Assembly: GCF_031987975.1 (NCBI RefSeq) | Contig: NZ_DALZYX010000005.1 | Coordinates: 62,001 to 126,000, forward strand | DNA from: Pseudescherichia sp031987975 | GTDB lineage: Bacteria > Pseudomonadota > Gammaproteobacteria > Enterobacterales > Enterobacteriaceae | Reading direction: 5' to 3' | DNA length: 64,000 bases | Part shown: positions 34,416-43,671 of the stretch, piece after piece | How the letters are laid out: the number at the start of each line of letters is the position of its first letter | How positions within the stretch are numbered: position 1 is the stretch's first letter | Notes under the pieces: generated by a model | Databases searched by the model: none | What the model was told of the DNA's origin: nothing | The model's input: the letters and a program-made list of their open reading frames with translations, nothing else | Made by a program: the position numbers and the translations under genes

Positions 34416-35804
34416 TTACAACGCCTTGAGGATCGCATCCACGCTCTGCTTGGCATCGCCAAACAGCATTTGGGTGTTCTCTTTAAAGAACAGCGGGTTC
34501 TGCACACCTGCGTAGCCAGTATTCATCGAGCGCTTAAAGACAATGACGTTCTGCGCCTTCCACACTTCCAGAACTGGCATCCCGGCAATCGGGCTGCGCG
34601 GATCGTCGAGCGCCGCCGGGTTGACGGTATCGTTCGCACCAATGACTAACACCGTATCGGTGTCGCTGAAATCGTCGTTGATCTCATCCATCTCCAGAAC
34701 GATGTCGTACGGCACCTTCGCCTCCGCCAGCAGCACGTTCATGTGGCCCGGCAGACGTCCGGCAACCGGGTGAATACCGAAGCGCACCTTGATGCCACGG
34801 GCACGCAGCTTCTCAGTGATCTCCGCAACCGGATACTGCGCCTGCGCCACCGCCATGCCGTAGCCTGGAGTAATGATGACCGAGTGTGAATTTTTCAGCA
34901 GGTCTGCGGTATCTTCCGCGCTGATTTCACGATGCTCCCCTACCTCGTCATCCTCACCGGTTGACGAGCCGTCGGTACCAAAGCCACCGGCGATCACGCT
35001 GACAAACGAACGGTTCATCGCCTTACACATAATGTAGGAAAGGATCGCACCGGACGAGCCGACCAGCGCACCGGTGACGATCAGCAGGTCGTTGCTGAGC
35101 ATAAAGCCCGCCGCCGCCGCTGCCCAGCCGGAGTAGGAGTTGAGCATCGAGACCACAACCGGCATATCTGCCCCGCCGATCGACGCCACCAGGTGCCAGC
35201 CAAAGGCCAGCGCAATAATGGTCATCACCAGCAGCGCCAGCACCTGCAGCCCTACGCTTTCGGTGCGAACAAACACCAGCAGCAGCAGGAATGAGACCAC
35301 CAGCGCCGCAAGGTTCATCTTGTGACGGTTCGGCAGCATCAGCGGCTTAGAGGAGATTTTGCCCCGCAGCTTGCCGAACGCCACGATGGATCCGGTGAAA
35401 GTCACCGCACCGATAAAGATACCGAGGAACACCTCAGTCAGGTGAATATTGACCAGGATCGGCTCAAGTCCCGGCTCGTGATACAGGTAGCTGTTAAAGC
35501 CTACCAGCACCGCCGCCAGACCTACGAAGCTGTGCAGGATCGCCACCAGCTCCGGCATCTCGGTCATCTCAACTTTTTTCGCCAGATGAATACCAATCGC
35601 GCCACCGATAATCATCGCGACGATGATCCAGGCGACGTTGCCGGTATCCGGCCCAAAGATGGTGGCGATCAGCGCAATCGCCATCCCGGCCATGCCAAAG
35701 CGGTTGCCCTGCTGAGAGGTCTCATGCTTTGACAGCCCGGCCAGGCTGAAAATAAACAGGATCGCGGCAACAATGTATGCAGCTGTAACTAATCCTCCAG
35801 ACAT
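34416..35804 (-). CDS. pntB: PntB, NAD(P) transhydrogenase beta subunit
   Basis: Membrane subunit of 462 residues of the proton-translocating transhydrogenase that makes NADPH from NADH and NADP+. The first 260 residues hold about nine helices. The C-terminal domain III binds NADP(H) (ITPGYGMAVAQAQYPV and VLVIGANDTVNPAA). Length and sequence match E. coli. It follows pntA on the same strand with 10 bases between and forms the pntAB operon. Confidence 0.97.
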   Translation of the reverse strand: MSGGLVTAAYIVAAILFIFSLAGLSKHETSQQGNRFGMAGMAIALIATIFGPDTGNVAWIIVAMIIGGAIGIHLAKKVEMTEMPELVAILHSFVGLAAVLVGFNSYLYHEPGLEPILVNIHLTEVFLGIFIGAVTFTGSIVAFGKLRGKISSKPLMLPNRHKMNLAALVVSFLLLLVFVRTESVGLQVLALLVMTIIALAFGWHLVASIGGADMPVVVSMLNSYSGWAAAAAGFMLSNDLLIVTGALVGSSGAILSYIMCKAMNRSFVSVIAGGFGTDGSSTGEDDEVGEHREISAEDTADLLKNSHSVIITPGYGMAVAQAQYPVAEITEKLRARGIKVRFGIHPVAGRLPGHMNVLLAEAKVPYDIVLEMDEINDDFSDTDTVLVIGANDTVNPAALDDPRSPIAGMPVLEVWKAQNVIVFKRSMNTGYAGVQNPLFFKENTQMLFGDAKQSVDAILKAL

Positions 35805-35814
35805 GTGTTACCCC

Positions 35815-37344
35815 TTAGTTCTTCCGGAACATTTTCAGCATGCGCTGAGTGACGGTGAAACCACCGAAAATATTGATACTGGCAATCAGAACGGCAATAA
35901 AGCTCAGGAAGCTTATCCAGCCGCCATGACCAATCTGCAACAGCGCACCGACAACGATGATGCCGGAGATGGCGTTAGTCACCGACATCAGCGGGGTATG
36001 CAGCGCATGAGAGACGTTCCACACCACGTAGTAACCCACCACGCACGCCAGGGCGAATACGGTGAAGTGGCCGAGGAACTCTTTCGGTGCGACATCCGCC
36101 AGCCAGCCGAAGAGAATAATCACCAGCGCCATCAGCGCGTACTTGCGCCACGGTGAGACTGGCGCCTTTGGTGTTTCAGGGATCGGCGCGGCTTTCGCGG
36201 CCGCCTGCGGCTGAGCAGAGACCTGAATGGGCGGCGCAGGCCAGGTGGTTTCGCCGTCGCGGATCACCGTGACGCCGCGCACCACTACATCGTCAAAATC
36301 GACGGTAACGTTGCCATCTTTCTCTTTGCACAGCAGCTTCAGCAGGTTAACCAGGTTGGTGCCGTAGAGCTGGGAGGACTGAGTCGGCAGACGACCCGGC
36401 AGATCGGTATAACCGATTACCTTCACGCCGTTGGCGGTGGTGAAGACTTCGTTTGGTACGGTGTATTCGCAGTTGCCGCCGTTTTGCGCCGCCAGATCGA
36501 CAATTACGCTGCCCGGCTTCATGGAGTCAACCATCTCCCGGGTGATCAGCGTCGGTGCCGGTTTGCCAGGGATCAGGGCGGTGGTCACAATGATGTCCAC
36601 CTCTTTGGCCTGGGCGGCGAAAAGGGCCATCTCGGCTTTGATAAACGCCTCGGACATCACTTTGGCATAGCCATCGCCACTGCCCGCTTCCTCTTTGAAA
36701 TCCAGCTCGAGGAACTCGGCCCCCATGCTCTGGACCTGCTCTTTTACTTCCGGACGGGTATCGAAGGCGCGTACAATCGCTCCCAGGCTGTTGGCTGCGC
36801 CGATGGCGGCAAGGCCAGCAACGCCTGCACCAATCACCATCACCGTTGCCGGCGGCACTTTCCCTGCGGCAGTGATCTGTCCGGTAAAGAAGCGGCCAAA
36901 CTCGTGGGCGGCCTCAACAATGGCACGATAGCCAGCAATGTTAGCCATCGAGCTGAGGGCATCAAGGGACTGAGCGCGTGAGATACGCGGCACGGAATCC
37001 ATCGCCATTACCGTTACGTTACGCGCGGCCAGCTTCTCAAGCAGCTGCGGGTTTTGCGCAGGCCAGATAAAGCTCACCAGCGTAGTACCCGGGTTAAGGT
37101 GTTCAATTTCATCGTCGCCAGGCGCGTTTACCTTGAGGATGATGTCTGATTGCCAGATTGCATTGCCATCAACAACCTCAGCTCCCGCCTCGGTGAATGC
37201 GCGATCGTCGAAGCTTGCTAACTTGCCCGCGCCGCTTTCGACCGCGACGGTGAAACCCAGTTTAAGCAGCTGCTCTACCGTTTTCGGTGTCGCTGCCACG
37301 CGGGTCTCATTGGCCAACCGCTCTTTTGGTATACCAATACGCAT
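35815..37344 (-). CDS. pntA: PntA, NAD(P) transhydrogenase alpha subunit
   Basis: About 509 residues (E. coli 510). Domain I binds NAD(H) and is related to alanine dehydrogenase: MRIGIPKERLANETRVAATP at the start, VMVIGAGVAGLAAIGAANSLGA in the Rossmann fold and the mobile loop after TLITREMV. Four C-terminal helices (from ALMALVIILFGWLADVAP) belong to the membrane domain. The start is placed at MRIGIPKERL; the longer frame MEGKT is not needed. First gene of pntAB. Confidence 0.97.
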   Translation of the reverse strand: MRIGIPKERLANETRVAATPKTVEQLLKLGFTVAVESGAGKLASFDDRAFTEAGAEVVDGNAIWQSDIILKVNAPGDDEIEHLNPGTTLVSFIWPAQNPQLLEKLAARNVTVMAMDSVPRISRAQSLDALSSMANIAGYRAIVEAAHEFGRFFTGQITAAGKVPPATVMVIGAGVAGLAAIGAANSLGAIVRAFDTRPEVKEQVQSMGAEFLELDFKEEAGSGDGYAKVMSEAFIKAEMALFAAQAKEVDIIVTTALIPGKPAPTLITREMVDSMKPGSVIVDLAAQNGGNCEYTVPNEVFTTANGVKVIGYTDLPGRLPTQSSQLYGTNLVNLLKLLCKEKDGNVTVDFDDVVVRGVTVIRDGETTWPAPPIQVSAQPQAAAKAAPIPETPKAPVSPWRKYALMALVIILFGWLADVAPKEFLGHFTVFALACVVGYYVVWNVSHALHTPLMSVTNAISGIIVVGALLQIGHGGWISFLSFIAVLIASINIFGGFTVTQRMLKMFRKN

Positions 37345-37835
37345 AGTTTTCCCTTCCATCGGTTTTGAATAAGGGTTTGTCAGTTTTTTTCACAGGTATC
37401 AAAAAATAAAACCGTAACAAACTTTCTATAACCTACTGAAAATAACGCTTGTGATCTACCGCAACAATTCAGAAATTAAGGTTTTATTAGGGAAAACTGA
37501 GCCAGCATGGGTATAAACAGTCCAATTTAACTTTAAATACCCGCAACAGCCCAATATTCCGCTTATACGAGGCGGCAAAACATGATTTATCGCCGCACCG
37601 GATCCGTATTTTAACAAGGTATTAACTTAAAAAAGTCATATGCTTAATTACTTTTCCTGGTCAAGCGCCTGTTTTTTCAACATATCGTGTTTTGTTATGC
37701 CTGCCCATCGCCTCGCTGACCCTCTTGGTGAAAAATCTCGCAGACAGTCACAAGATTAAAATGCAATAATCACCCACGTTTTCAAGACATCTCTAATACC
37801 AGTATCTGGTTTGCGCAAGGCGAAGGACTATTTTT
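37345..37835. other. Long intergenic region between pntA and ydgH
   Basis: 491 AT-rich bases holding the divergent promoters of pntAB and ydgH. No gene of normal size is visible. A ten-codon frame starts at the ATG in GGCGGCAAAACATG (about 37581), which could be a leader peptide but has no further support. No hairpin with T-run was found. Confidence 0.5.
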
Positions 37836-38780
37836 ATGAAGCTTAAGAACACCCTCCTGGCATCCGCACTCCTGTCGGCAACCGCCCTGTCGGCTCATGC
37901 CGCAACCGAGTTGACGCCGGAGCAAGCGGAAGCGGTGAAACCTTACGACCGCATCGTGGTTACCGGCCGCTTTACCGCAATCGGTGACGCTGTCACCGCT
38001 GTCTCCAACCGCGCTGATAAAGAGGGCGCAGACGCATTCTTCGTGGTTGATACCTCAGACGTAGGCAACAGCGGCAACTGGCGCGTGACGGCCGATATCT
38101 ATAAAAATGATGCGCCCAAAGCAGATGCACCGCAGAACCGGGTGATCAACGGCGTGACTGAACTTCCAAAAGACCAGGCCATTCTGCTGGAGCCGTATGA
38201 CACTGTGACCGTACAGGGCTTCTACCGCAGCCAGCCTGACGTTAACGCCGCTATCACTAAAGCTGCGAAAGCAAAAGGCGCGGACTCGTTCTTTATTGTG
38301 CGCCAGGTAGATGCTAACGACGGTGGTAACCAGCGTATTACCGCTTATATCTATAAAGCCGATGCGAAGAAACGTGTGCTGCAAAGCCCGGACGCGATCC
38401 CGGCTGATTCTGAGGCAGGCCGCGCCGCACTGGCGAAAGGCGGCGAAGAAGCGAAGAAAGTGGAGATCCCAGGTATTGCCACCAGTGCTGCACCAAGCGC
38501 GGAAGTGGGCCGCTTCTTTGAGACGCAGACCTCGAAAGGTGGACGTTACACTGTCACCCTGCCGGACGGTACTAAAGTTGAAGAGGTGAATAAAATTACC
38601 GCTGCACAGATGGTGCCGTTCGATAGCATTAAGTTCACTGGCAACTACGGCAATGGGACCGAAGTCTCTTACCAGGTGGCAAAACGGGCCGCTAAAAAAG
38701 GTGCGAAATATTATCACATTACGCGCCAGTGGCAGGAGCGCGGCAACAACCTTACCATCAGCGCTGACCTCTACAGATAA
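37836..38780 (+). CDS. ydgH: YdgH, triple DUF1471 periplasmic protein
   Basis: Secreted protein of 314 residues with signal peptide (ending AHA-ATE) and three DUF1471 (YhcN-like) modules starting near residues 30, 125 and 240. Each has a strand pattern such as YDRIVVTGRFTAIGDA, YDTVTVQGFYRSQPDV or FDSIKFTGNYGNGTEV, then ADAFFVVD, ADSFFIVR or AKYYHITR. E. coli YdgH has the same build; recent work links it to outer-membrane homeostasis. A terminator follows directly. Confidence 0.94.
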   Translation: MKLKNTLLASALLSATALSAHAATELTPEQAEAVKPYDRIVVTGRFTAIGDAVTAVSNRADKEGADAFFVVDTSDVGNSGNWRVTADIYKNDAPKADAPQNRVINGVTELPKDQAILLEPYDTVTVQGFYRSQPDVNAAITKAAKAKGADSFFIVRQVDANDGGNQRITAYIYKADAKKRVLQSPDAIPADSEAGRAALAKGGEEAKKVEIPGIATSAAPSAEVGRFFETQTSKGGRYTVTLPDGTKVEEVNKITAAQMVPFDSIKFTGNYGNGTEVSYQVAKRAAKKGAKYYHITRQWQERGNNLTISADLYR

Positions 38781-38786
38781 TTCTCC

Positions 38787-38812
38787 AAAAGGCGGCTCAG
38801 GCCGCCTTTTTC
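38787..38812 (+). terminator. Terminator of ydgH
   Basis: GGCGGC-TCAG-GCCGCC is flanked by four A and five T residues just after the ydgH stop. Confidence 0.88.
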
Positions 38813-38956
38813 TCCCATTTCTGCAAATTTCTGCCATACATTATTGCATGCGCATCTTCCACTACGTAAAATCCCGCGCCTTAGTATGATCCACGCTATT
38901 TATGCGCTCCGGCGAAATAATTATTCTGGATTTGTTGTTTTTTTAACAGGATGCCA

Positions 38957-40342
38957 ATGGAAAAGAAGCTTGGCCTGAGCGCGCTCACTGCGCTTGTTTT
39001 AAGTTCAATGCTGGGTGCAGGCGTATTCAGCTTGCCGCAAAACATGGCGGCCGTCGCCAGCCCTGCCGCGTTAATGATCGGCTGGGCCATTACCGGGGTC
39101 GGCATTCTACTGCTGGCCTTTGCCATGCTGCTGCTCACCCGCCTGCGCCCCGATCTTGACGGTGGCATATTTACCTACGCCCGTGAGGGCTTCGGCGAGC
39201 TAATTGGTTTCTGCTCTGCCTGGGGTTACTGGCTGTGCGCGGTGATCGCCAACGTCTCCTATTTGGTTATCGTCTTCTCGGCGCTGAGCTTCTTCACCGA
39301 CACGCCAGCGCTGCGCCTGTTTGGCGACGGCAATACCTGGCAATCTATCGTTGGCGCGTCCTGCCTGCTGTGGATTGTGCACTGGCTGGTGCTGCGCGGC
39401 GTGCAAACCGCAGCGAGCATCAACCTGGCGGCGACGCTGGCAAAGCTGGTGCCGCTGGGCCTGTTTGTTGTTCTGGCCGGGCTGGCATTTAATGCCGACA
39501 GGTTCAGCCTCGATTTTACCGGGGTAGAGCTTAGCGTCCCGGTGTGGGAGCAGGTAAAAAATACCATGCTCATTACCTTGTGGGTCTTCATCGGCGTCGA
39601 GGGCGCGGTGGTGGTGTCGGCCAGGGCGCGCAACAAGCAGGACGTGGGCCGGGCCACGCTGATGGCGGTGATCGCTGCTCTGACGGTCTATCTGCTGGTG
39701 ACCCTGCTGTCGCTGGGGGTCGTGCCTCGTCCGCAGCTGGCAGAGATGCGCAACCCCTCTATGGCCGGATTGATGGTTGACATGATGGGTTCCTGGGGTG
39801 AGGTGATCATCGCCGCCGGGCTGATTGTCTCCGTCTGCGGGGCATACCTGAGCTGGACTATTATGGCGGCGGAGGTGCCTCTGCTGGCGGCCAAATACAA
39901 AGCCTTCCCGCGTATCTTTGCCCGTCAGAATGAGAACAACGCCCCATCGGCGTCGCTTTGGCTTACCAATGCCAGCGTGCAGATCTGCCTGATTTTGATC
40001 TGGCTCACAGGTTCAGATTACAATACGCTTTTAACCATCGCATCCGAGATGATTCTGGTACCTTACTTTCTGGTGGGTGCCTATCTGTTAAAAGTGGCCC
40101 AGCGTCCGCTGCATCAGGCAACAGGTATTGGTGCCTGCATCTACGGCTTATGGTTACTCTATGCATCCGGGCCTATGCATCTGCTGCTGTCGGTCGTGCT
40201 CTACGCACCAGGCCTGCTGGTCTTTCTCTATGCACGCCGCACCCATCAGCAGCACGATTTGTTACAACGTCACGAAAAGGTGCTGATGGGTCTGCTGCTC
40301 ATTGCTGCTCTTCCGGCGACCTGGATATTGATGGGGCAGTAA
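38957..40342 (+). CDS. ydgI: YdgI, APC-family amino acid antiporter (ArcD-like)
   Basis: Membrane protein of 461 residues with about 12-13 helices, very close to E. coli YdgI and related to arginine/ornithine antiporters. The first helix has the family motif LSSMLGAGVFSLPQNMA; WVFIGVEGAVVVSARA corresponds to the conserved GxEG motif of helix 6. The start at MEKKLGL has ACAGG at better spacing than the ATG two codons earlier (38951). Arginine/ornithine exchange is inferred from the family only. Confidence 0.94.
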   Translation: MEKKLGLSALTALVLSSMLGAGVFSLPQNMAAVASPAALMIGWAITGVGILLLAFAMLLLTRLRPDLDGGIFTYAREGFGELIGFCSAWGYWLCAVIANVSYLVIVFSALSFFTDTPALRLFGDGNTWQSIVGASCLLWIVHWLVLRGVQTAASINLAATLAKLVPLGLFVVLAGLAFNADRFSLDFTGVELSVPVWEQVKNTMLITLWVFIGVEGAVVVSARARNKQDVGRATLMAVIAALTVYLLVTLLSLGVVPRPQLAEMRNPSMAGLMVDMMGSWGEVIIAAGLIVSVCGAYLSWTIMAAEVPLLAAKYKAFPRIFARQNENNAPSASLWLTNASVQICLILIWLTGSDYNTLLTIASEMILVPYFLVGAYLLKVAQRPLHQATGIGACIYGLWLLYASGPMHLLLSVVLYAPGLLVFLYARRTHQQHDLLQRHEKVLMGLLLIAALPATWILMGQ

Positions 40343-40375
40343 CGCTGCCCCACGCTGTAAACCAAGGAGATTACG

Positions 40376-41098
40376 ATGGGAAAAAACGACCCCTGCCCGA
40401 TTCTGATCACCGGCGGCGGCCGCCGTATTGGCCTAGCCATTGCCCACCATTTTCTCAACCAGCAGCAGCCGGTTATCGTGAGCTACCGCACGCCCTACCC
40501 GGCGATTGACGTTTTACAGGAGGCCGGCGCAGTCTGCATTCAGGCGGATTTCTGTCACGATGAGGGTATCCTCGCCTTTGCCGAGCAGGTGAAATCCATC
40601 ACGCGCGGACTGCGAGGCATTATCCATAATGCCGGATCCTGGGTGCCAGAGAAGCCAGGGACGCCTATCACCGAAGTGCTCTGCGCAATGATGCAGATCC
40701 ACGTTCACGCCCCCTATCTGCTGAACCATGCTCTTGAAAGCCTGCTGCGTGGCCACGGCCACGCCGGGGGAGACATTATCCACTTCACCGACTATGTGGT
40801 TGAGCGCGGCAGCGATAAGCACATCGCCTATGCGGCCAGCAAGGCGGCGCTGGATAACATGACCCGCTCCTTTGCCCGCAAACTGGCCCCGGAAATTAAA
40901 GTGAACGCCATCGCCCCCTCGCTGATCCTGTTCAACGAAGGGGACGATGCCGAATATCGGCAGAAAGCCCTGAACAAATCGCTAATGAAAATCGCGCCGG
41001 GTGAGAAAGAGGTAATCGACCTCATCGACTACCTGTTTACCAGCCGGTTCGTGACCGGCCGCAGCTTTGCCCTCGACGGCGGTCGCCCGCTACGCTAG
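40376..41098 (+). CDS. folM: FolM, dihydromonapterin reductase
   Basis: Short-chain dehydrogenase of 240 residues that reduces dihydromonapterin (and dihydrofolate weakly) with NADPH. It has the cofactor motif TGGGRRIG with the Arg usual in pteridine reductases, NAGSW, and the catalytic YAASK. Sequence and place next to ydgC match E. coli FolM. It starts 34 bases behind ydgI with AAGGAG. Its stop codon overlaps that of the convergent ydgC: both use the same CTAG. Confidence 0.95.
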   Translation: MGKNDPCPILITGGGRRIGLAIAHHFLNQQQPVIVSYRTPYPAIDVLQEAGAVCIQADFCHDEGILAFAEQVKSITRGLRGIIHNAGSWVPEKPGTPITEVLCAMMQIHVHAPYLLNHALESLLRGHGHAGGDIIHFTDYVVERGSDKHIAYAASKAALDNMTRSFARKLAPEIKVNAIAPSLILFNEGDDAEYRQKALNKSLMKIAPGEKEVIDLIDYLFTSRFVTGRSFALDGGRPLR

Positions 41099-41430
41099 TG
41101 AAAGCGGCTCCAGCAGAAGATAAGCAGCCAGGCGCTGAGGCTCCAGCAGAGTACCGCCGCACCCAGCGCCAGTGGCAGCCGCATAGAGGCGGTGAAGTAC
41201 CAGAGCGACAGCAGATATAAGAAGTAGGGAATGATCGCCCACATGCCAAAGATAATGGTAGTGCGCAGCGCCTCGATTCCGCGCTCGGAAGCAACGATAT
41301 AGTGCGCTATCAGCGCAAAGGTGGGAAACAGCGGGATCAGCCCGGCAATATAGTAATTTTTTGTTTTTGCTAACACGCCAATCAGCAAAACCACCAGTGC
41401 GCCAATCGCCGCTTTAACCACTAACCCCAT
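41095..41430 (-). CDS. ydgC: YdgC, GlpM-family inner-membrane protein
   Basis: Protein of 111 residues with four membrane helices (starting MGLVVKAAIGALVVLLIGVL), like E. coli YdgC and Pseudomonas GlpM. The function is unknown, though GlpM affects alginate production in Pseudomonas. It is convergent with folM through overlapping stop codons and divergent from rstA with 126 bases between. Confidence 0.93.
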   Translation of the reverse strand: MGLVVKAAIGALVVLLIGVLAKTKNYYIAGLIPLFPTFALIAHYIVASERGIEALRTTIIFGMWAIIPYFLYLLSLWYFTASMRLPLALGAAVLCWSLSAWLLIFCWSRFH

Positions 41431-41484
41431 GATTTATCCCTGACTCTTTATAAATTGAAGCGACCAGCATAACGGAAGCGCTGC

Positions 41485-41500
41485 CGTTTATGAAAGATTA
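41485..41500 (+). promoter_or_regulatory. Candidate PhoP box upstream of rstA
   Basis: GTTTA-TGAAA-GATTA fits the PhoP direct repeat GTTTA-N5-GTTTA with one mismatch. In E. coli rstA is activated by PhoP through such a box. A -10-like TATGTT lies 24 bases further on, a little farther than usual, so the call is moderate. Confidence 0.42.
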
Positions 41501-41556
41501 ATGGAAGCAACCGGCAAGGCGGTGTATGTTGGCGTTTTTGCCCCTTATGATGACCT

Positions 41557-42276
41557 ATGAACAAGATCGTTTTTGTAGAAGACGACCCGGAAGTGGGTGC
41601 GCTGATTGCCGCCTATCTCGGCAGGCACGATATCGAGGTTGTGCTGGAGACGCGTGGCGATCGCGCCGAAGAGACGATCCTGCGCGTAAACCCTGAGCTG
41701 GTGCTGCTTGATATTATGCTCCCCGGAAAAGATGGTATGACGCTCTGTCGCGATCTACGCGGCCAGTGGCAAGGCCCTATAGTGCTCCTGACCTCCCTTG
41801 ATAGCGATATGAACCACATTCTCTCTCTTGAGATGGGAGCCAGCGACTACATACTCAAAACTACCCCGCCTGCCGTGCTGCTGGCTCGCCTGCGCCTCCA
41901 TTTGCGCCAGAGCAGCAGTGCTACCCGCCCTGCGGCCGCATCGCTGACTCCACACAACGCGCTGCGCTTTGGCACTTTATCTATCGACCCTGTCAACCGC
42001 CAAGTGCTGTTAGCCAACGAGCCGGTAACCCTCTCCACCGCCGATTTTGACCTGCTCTGGGAGCTGGCAACCCACGCCGGGCAGATTATGGATCGCGATG
42101 CGCTGCTGAAAAACCTGCGCGGAGTAAGCTACGACGGGCTGGATCGCAGCGTTGATGTGGCCATCTCGCGCCTGCGCAAAAAGCTGCTGGATAGCGCCAC
42201 CGAGCCATACCGGATCAAGACCGTGCGTAACAAGGGCTATCTGTTTGCCCCGCACGCATGGGACAACCCGCAATGA
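41557..42276 (+). CDS. rstA: RstA, response regulator
   Basis: OmpR-family regulator of 239 residues. The receiver domain has the acidic pocket EDDPE, phospho-acceptor Asp in LVLLDIMLPGKDG and the conserved Lys in YILKTTPP. The C-terminal winged helix ends in VDVAISRLRKKLLDS and KTVRNKGYLF. It is close to E. coli RstA, which activates asr and represses csgD, and acts in low-pH and PhoP-linked control. It overlaps the start of rstB by 4 bases. Confidence 0.96.
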   Translation: MNKIVFVEDDPEVGALIAAYLGRHDIEVVLETRGDRAEETILRVNPELVLLDIMLPGKDGMTLCRDLRGQWQGPIVLLTSLDSDMNHILSLEMGASDYILKTTPPAVLLARLRLHLRQSSSATRPAAASLTPHNALRFGTLSIDPVNRQVLLANEPVTLSTADFDLLWELATHAGQIMDRDALLKNLRGVSYDGLDRSVDVAISRLRKKLLDSATEPYRIKTVRNKGYLFAPHAWDNPQ

Positions 42277-43550
42277 AGAAGCTATTCGTCCAGTTCTACC
42301 TGCTGCTGTTCGTCTGCTTTCTGGTGATGACGATGCTGGTCGGTCTGGTTTACAAATTCACCGCCGAACGCGCAGGCAGACAGTCGCTGGACGATCTGAT
42401 GAAAAGCTCCCTCTACCTGATCAGGAGCGAGCTACGGGAGATCCCGCCCCACGAGTGGAGCAAAACGCTTAAGGAGATGGATCTCAACCTCTCCTTTGAT
42501 ATGCGCATCGAGCCGCTGAATAAGTTTCACCTCAGTGCAGCCACCACCCAGCGTCTGCGTGAGGGAGATATTGTGGCGCTGGACGAGGAGTATACGTTTA
42601 TTCAACGTATTCCCCGCAGCCACTACGTACTGGCTGTAGGGCCGATCCCCTATCTCTTCTATCTGCATGAGATGCGTCTGTTTGACATCATCCTGATGGT
42701 GTTTATTGCAATCTCTCTCGCCTTCCCGGTCTTTATCTGGATGCGCCCCCACTGGCAGGAGATGCTCCGGCTGGAGTCCGCCGCCCAACGTTTTGGTAGC
42801 GGGCACCTGAATGAACGGATCCATTTTGCCAACGGCTCGAGCTTTGAACGCCTTGGCGTCGCGTTTAACCAGATGGCGGACAATATTAATGCCCTGATTG
42901 CCAGCAAAAAGCAGCTGATCGACGGCATTGCTCACGAGCTGCGTACGCCGCTGGTACGCCTGCGCTACCGGCTTGAGATGAGTGATAATTTAACCGAGGC
43001 CGAGCGGCTGGCGCTTAACCGTGACATTGGACAGCTGGAGGCGCTCATTGAGGAGCTGCTGACCTACGCCCGCCTCGACCGTCCGCAAAACGAGCTGCAG
43101 CTCTCCCAGCCAGATCTGCCCCGCTGGGTCGCGAGCTACATAGATGATGTGCAGAGCATCACGCCTGCCCGTACGCTGATGCTGGAAGCTGACGCTGAAG
43201 GTGACTACGGCGCGCTGGATATGCGGCTGATGGAGCGCGTTGTTGATAACCTGGTCAATAATGCCCTGCGCTATTGTGACAGCACCGTGCGGATTGCCCT
43301 GCTGCATGAAGGTAAACAGGCATGTCTGATAGTGGAAGATGACGGTCCTGGCATTGAGCCGGAGGCGCGGGAACGCATATTTGAACCTTTCGTCCGGCTC
43401 GACCCGAGCCGGGATCGCGCCACCGGCGGCTGCGGCCTGGGATTGGCGATTGTACGTTCTATCGCGCAGGCCATGGGCGGAGAGGTGGTGTGTGATGCCG
43501 GTGAATCAGGCGGGGCACGCTTTACCTTTCGCTGGCCGATCTTGACGTAA
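42273..43550 (+). CDS. rstB: RstB, sensor histidine kinase
   Basis: Membrane kinase of 425 residues (E. coli 433). Two helices (about 5-28 and 135-157) flank a periplasmic sensor of about 105 residues. HAMP follows, then the phospho-acceptor His in IDGIAHELRTPLVRLRY, N box in RVVDNLVNNALRYC, G1 in VEDDGPGIEPEAR and G2 in GCGLGLAIVRSI. The ATG at 42273 overlaps the rstA stop as ATGA; a longer in-frame start at 42258 is less likely. Partner of RstA. Confidence 0.95.
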   Translation: MKKLFVQFYLLLFVCFLVMTMLVGLVYKFTAERAGRQSLDDLMKSSLYLIRSELREIPPHEWSKTLKEMDLNLSFDMRIEPLNKFHLSAATTQRLREGDIVALDEEYTFIQRIPRSHYVLAVGPIPYLFYLHEMRLFDIILMVFIAISLAFPVFIWMRPHWQEMLRLESAAQRFGSGHLNERIHFANGSSFERLGVAFNQMADNINALIASKKQLIDGIAHELRTPLVRLRYRLEMSDNLTEAERLALNRDIGQLEALIEELLTYARLDRPQNELQLSQPDLPRWVASYIDDVQSITPARTLMLEADAEGDYGALDMRLMERVVDNLVNNALRYCDSTVRIALLHEGKQACLIVEDDGPGIEPEARERIFEPFVRLDPSRDRATGGCGLGLAIVRSIAQAMGGEVVCDAGESGGARFTFRWPILT

Positions 43551-43554
43551 AAAC

Positions 43555-43589
43555 GCCGGATGGCGGCTACGCCTTATCCTGCCTACAAG
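43555..43589. repeat. REP-like palindromic element
   Basis: GCCGGATGGCGGCTACGCC followed by TTATCCTGCCTAC has the typical enterobacterial REP pattern (GCCGGATG...CGCCTTATCCGGCCTAC). It lies 5 bases behind rstB, as REP units usually do at gene ends. It is a single copy; no others were noticed in the window. Confidence 0.75.
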
Positions 43590-43642
43590 ACCACGTGCCA
43601 TTTCAGCACCGTAGCCTGATGTCTGGATTTGTGCTAAAATTA

Positions 43643-43660
43643 AAAGCATGTTGTAACTAA
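43643..43660 (+). other. Ter site (TerB-like) in the tus promoter region
   Basis: AAAGCATGTTGTAACTAA matches the Tus-binding consensus (AGnATGTTGTAACTAA), including the invariant G at 43646 that marks the fork-blocking side. By comparison with E. coli TerB, replication forks moving rightwards would be stopped. It lies 12 bases before the tus start codon, so Tus bound here also represses its own gene. Confidence 0.93.
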
Positions 43661-43671
43661 TGAGGTGAATC

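Noticed and set aside
40258..40275. Ter-like sequence in ydgI (reverse strand ACGTTGTAACAAA)
   Set aside because: Lacks the invariant G and has two further mismatches.
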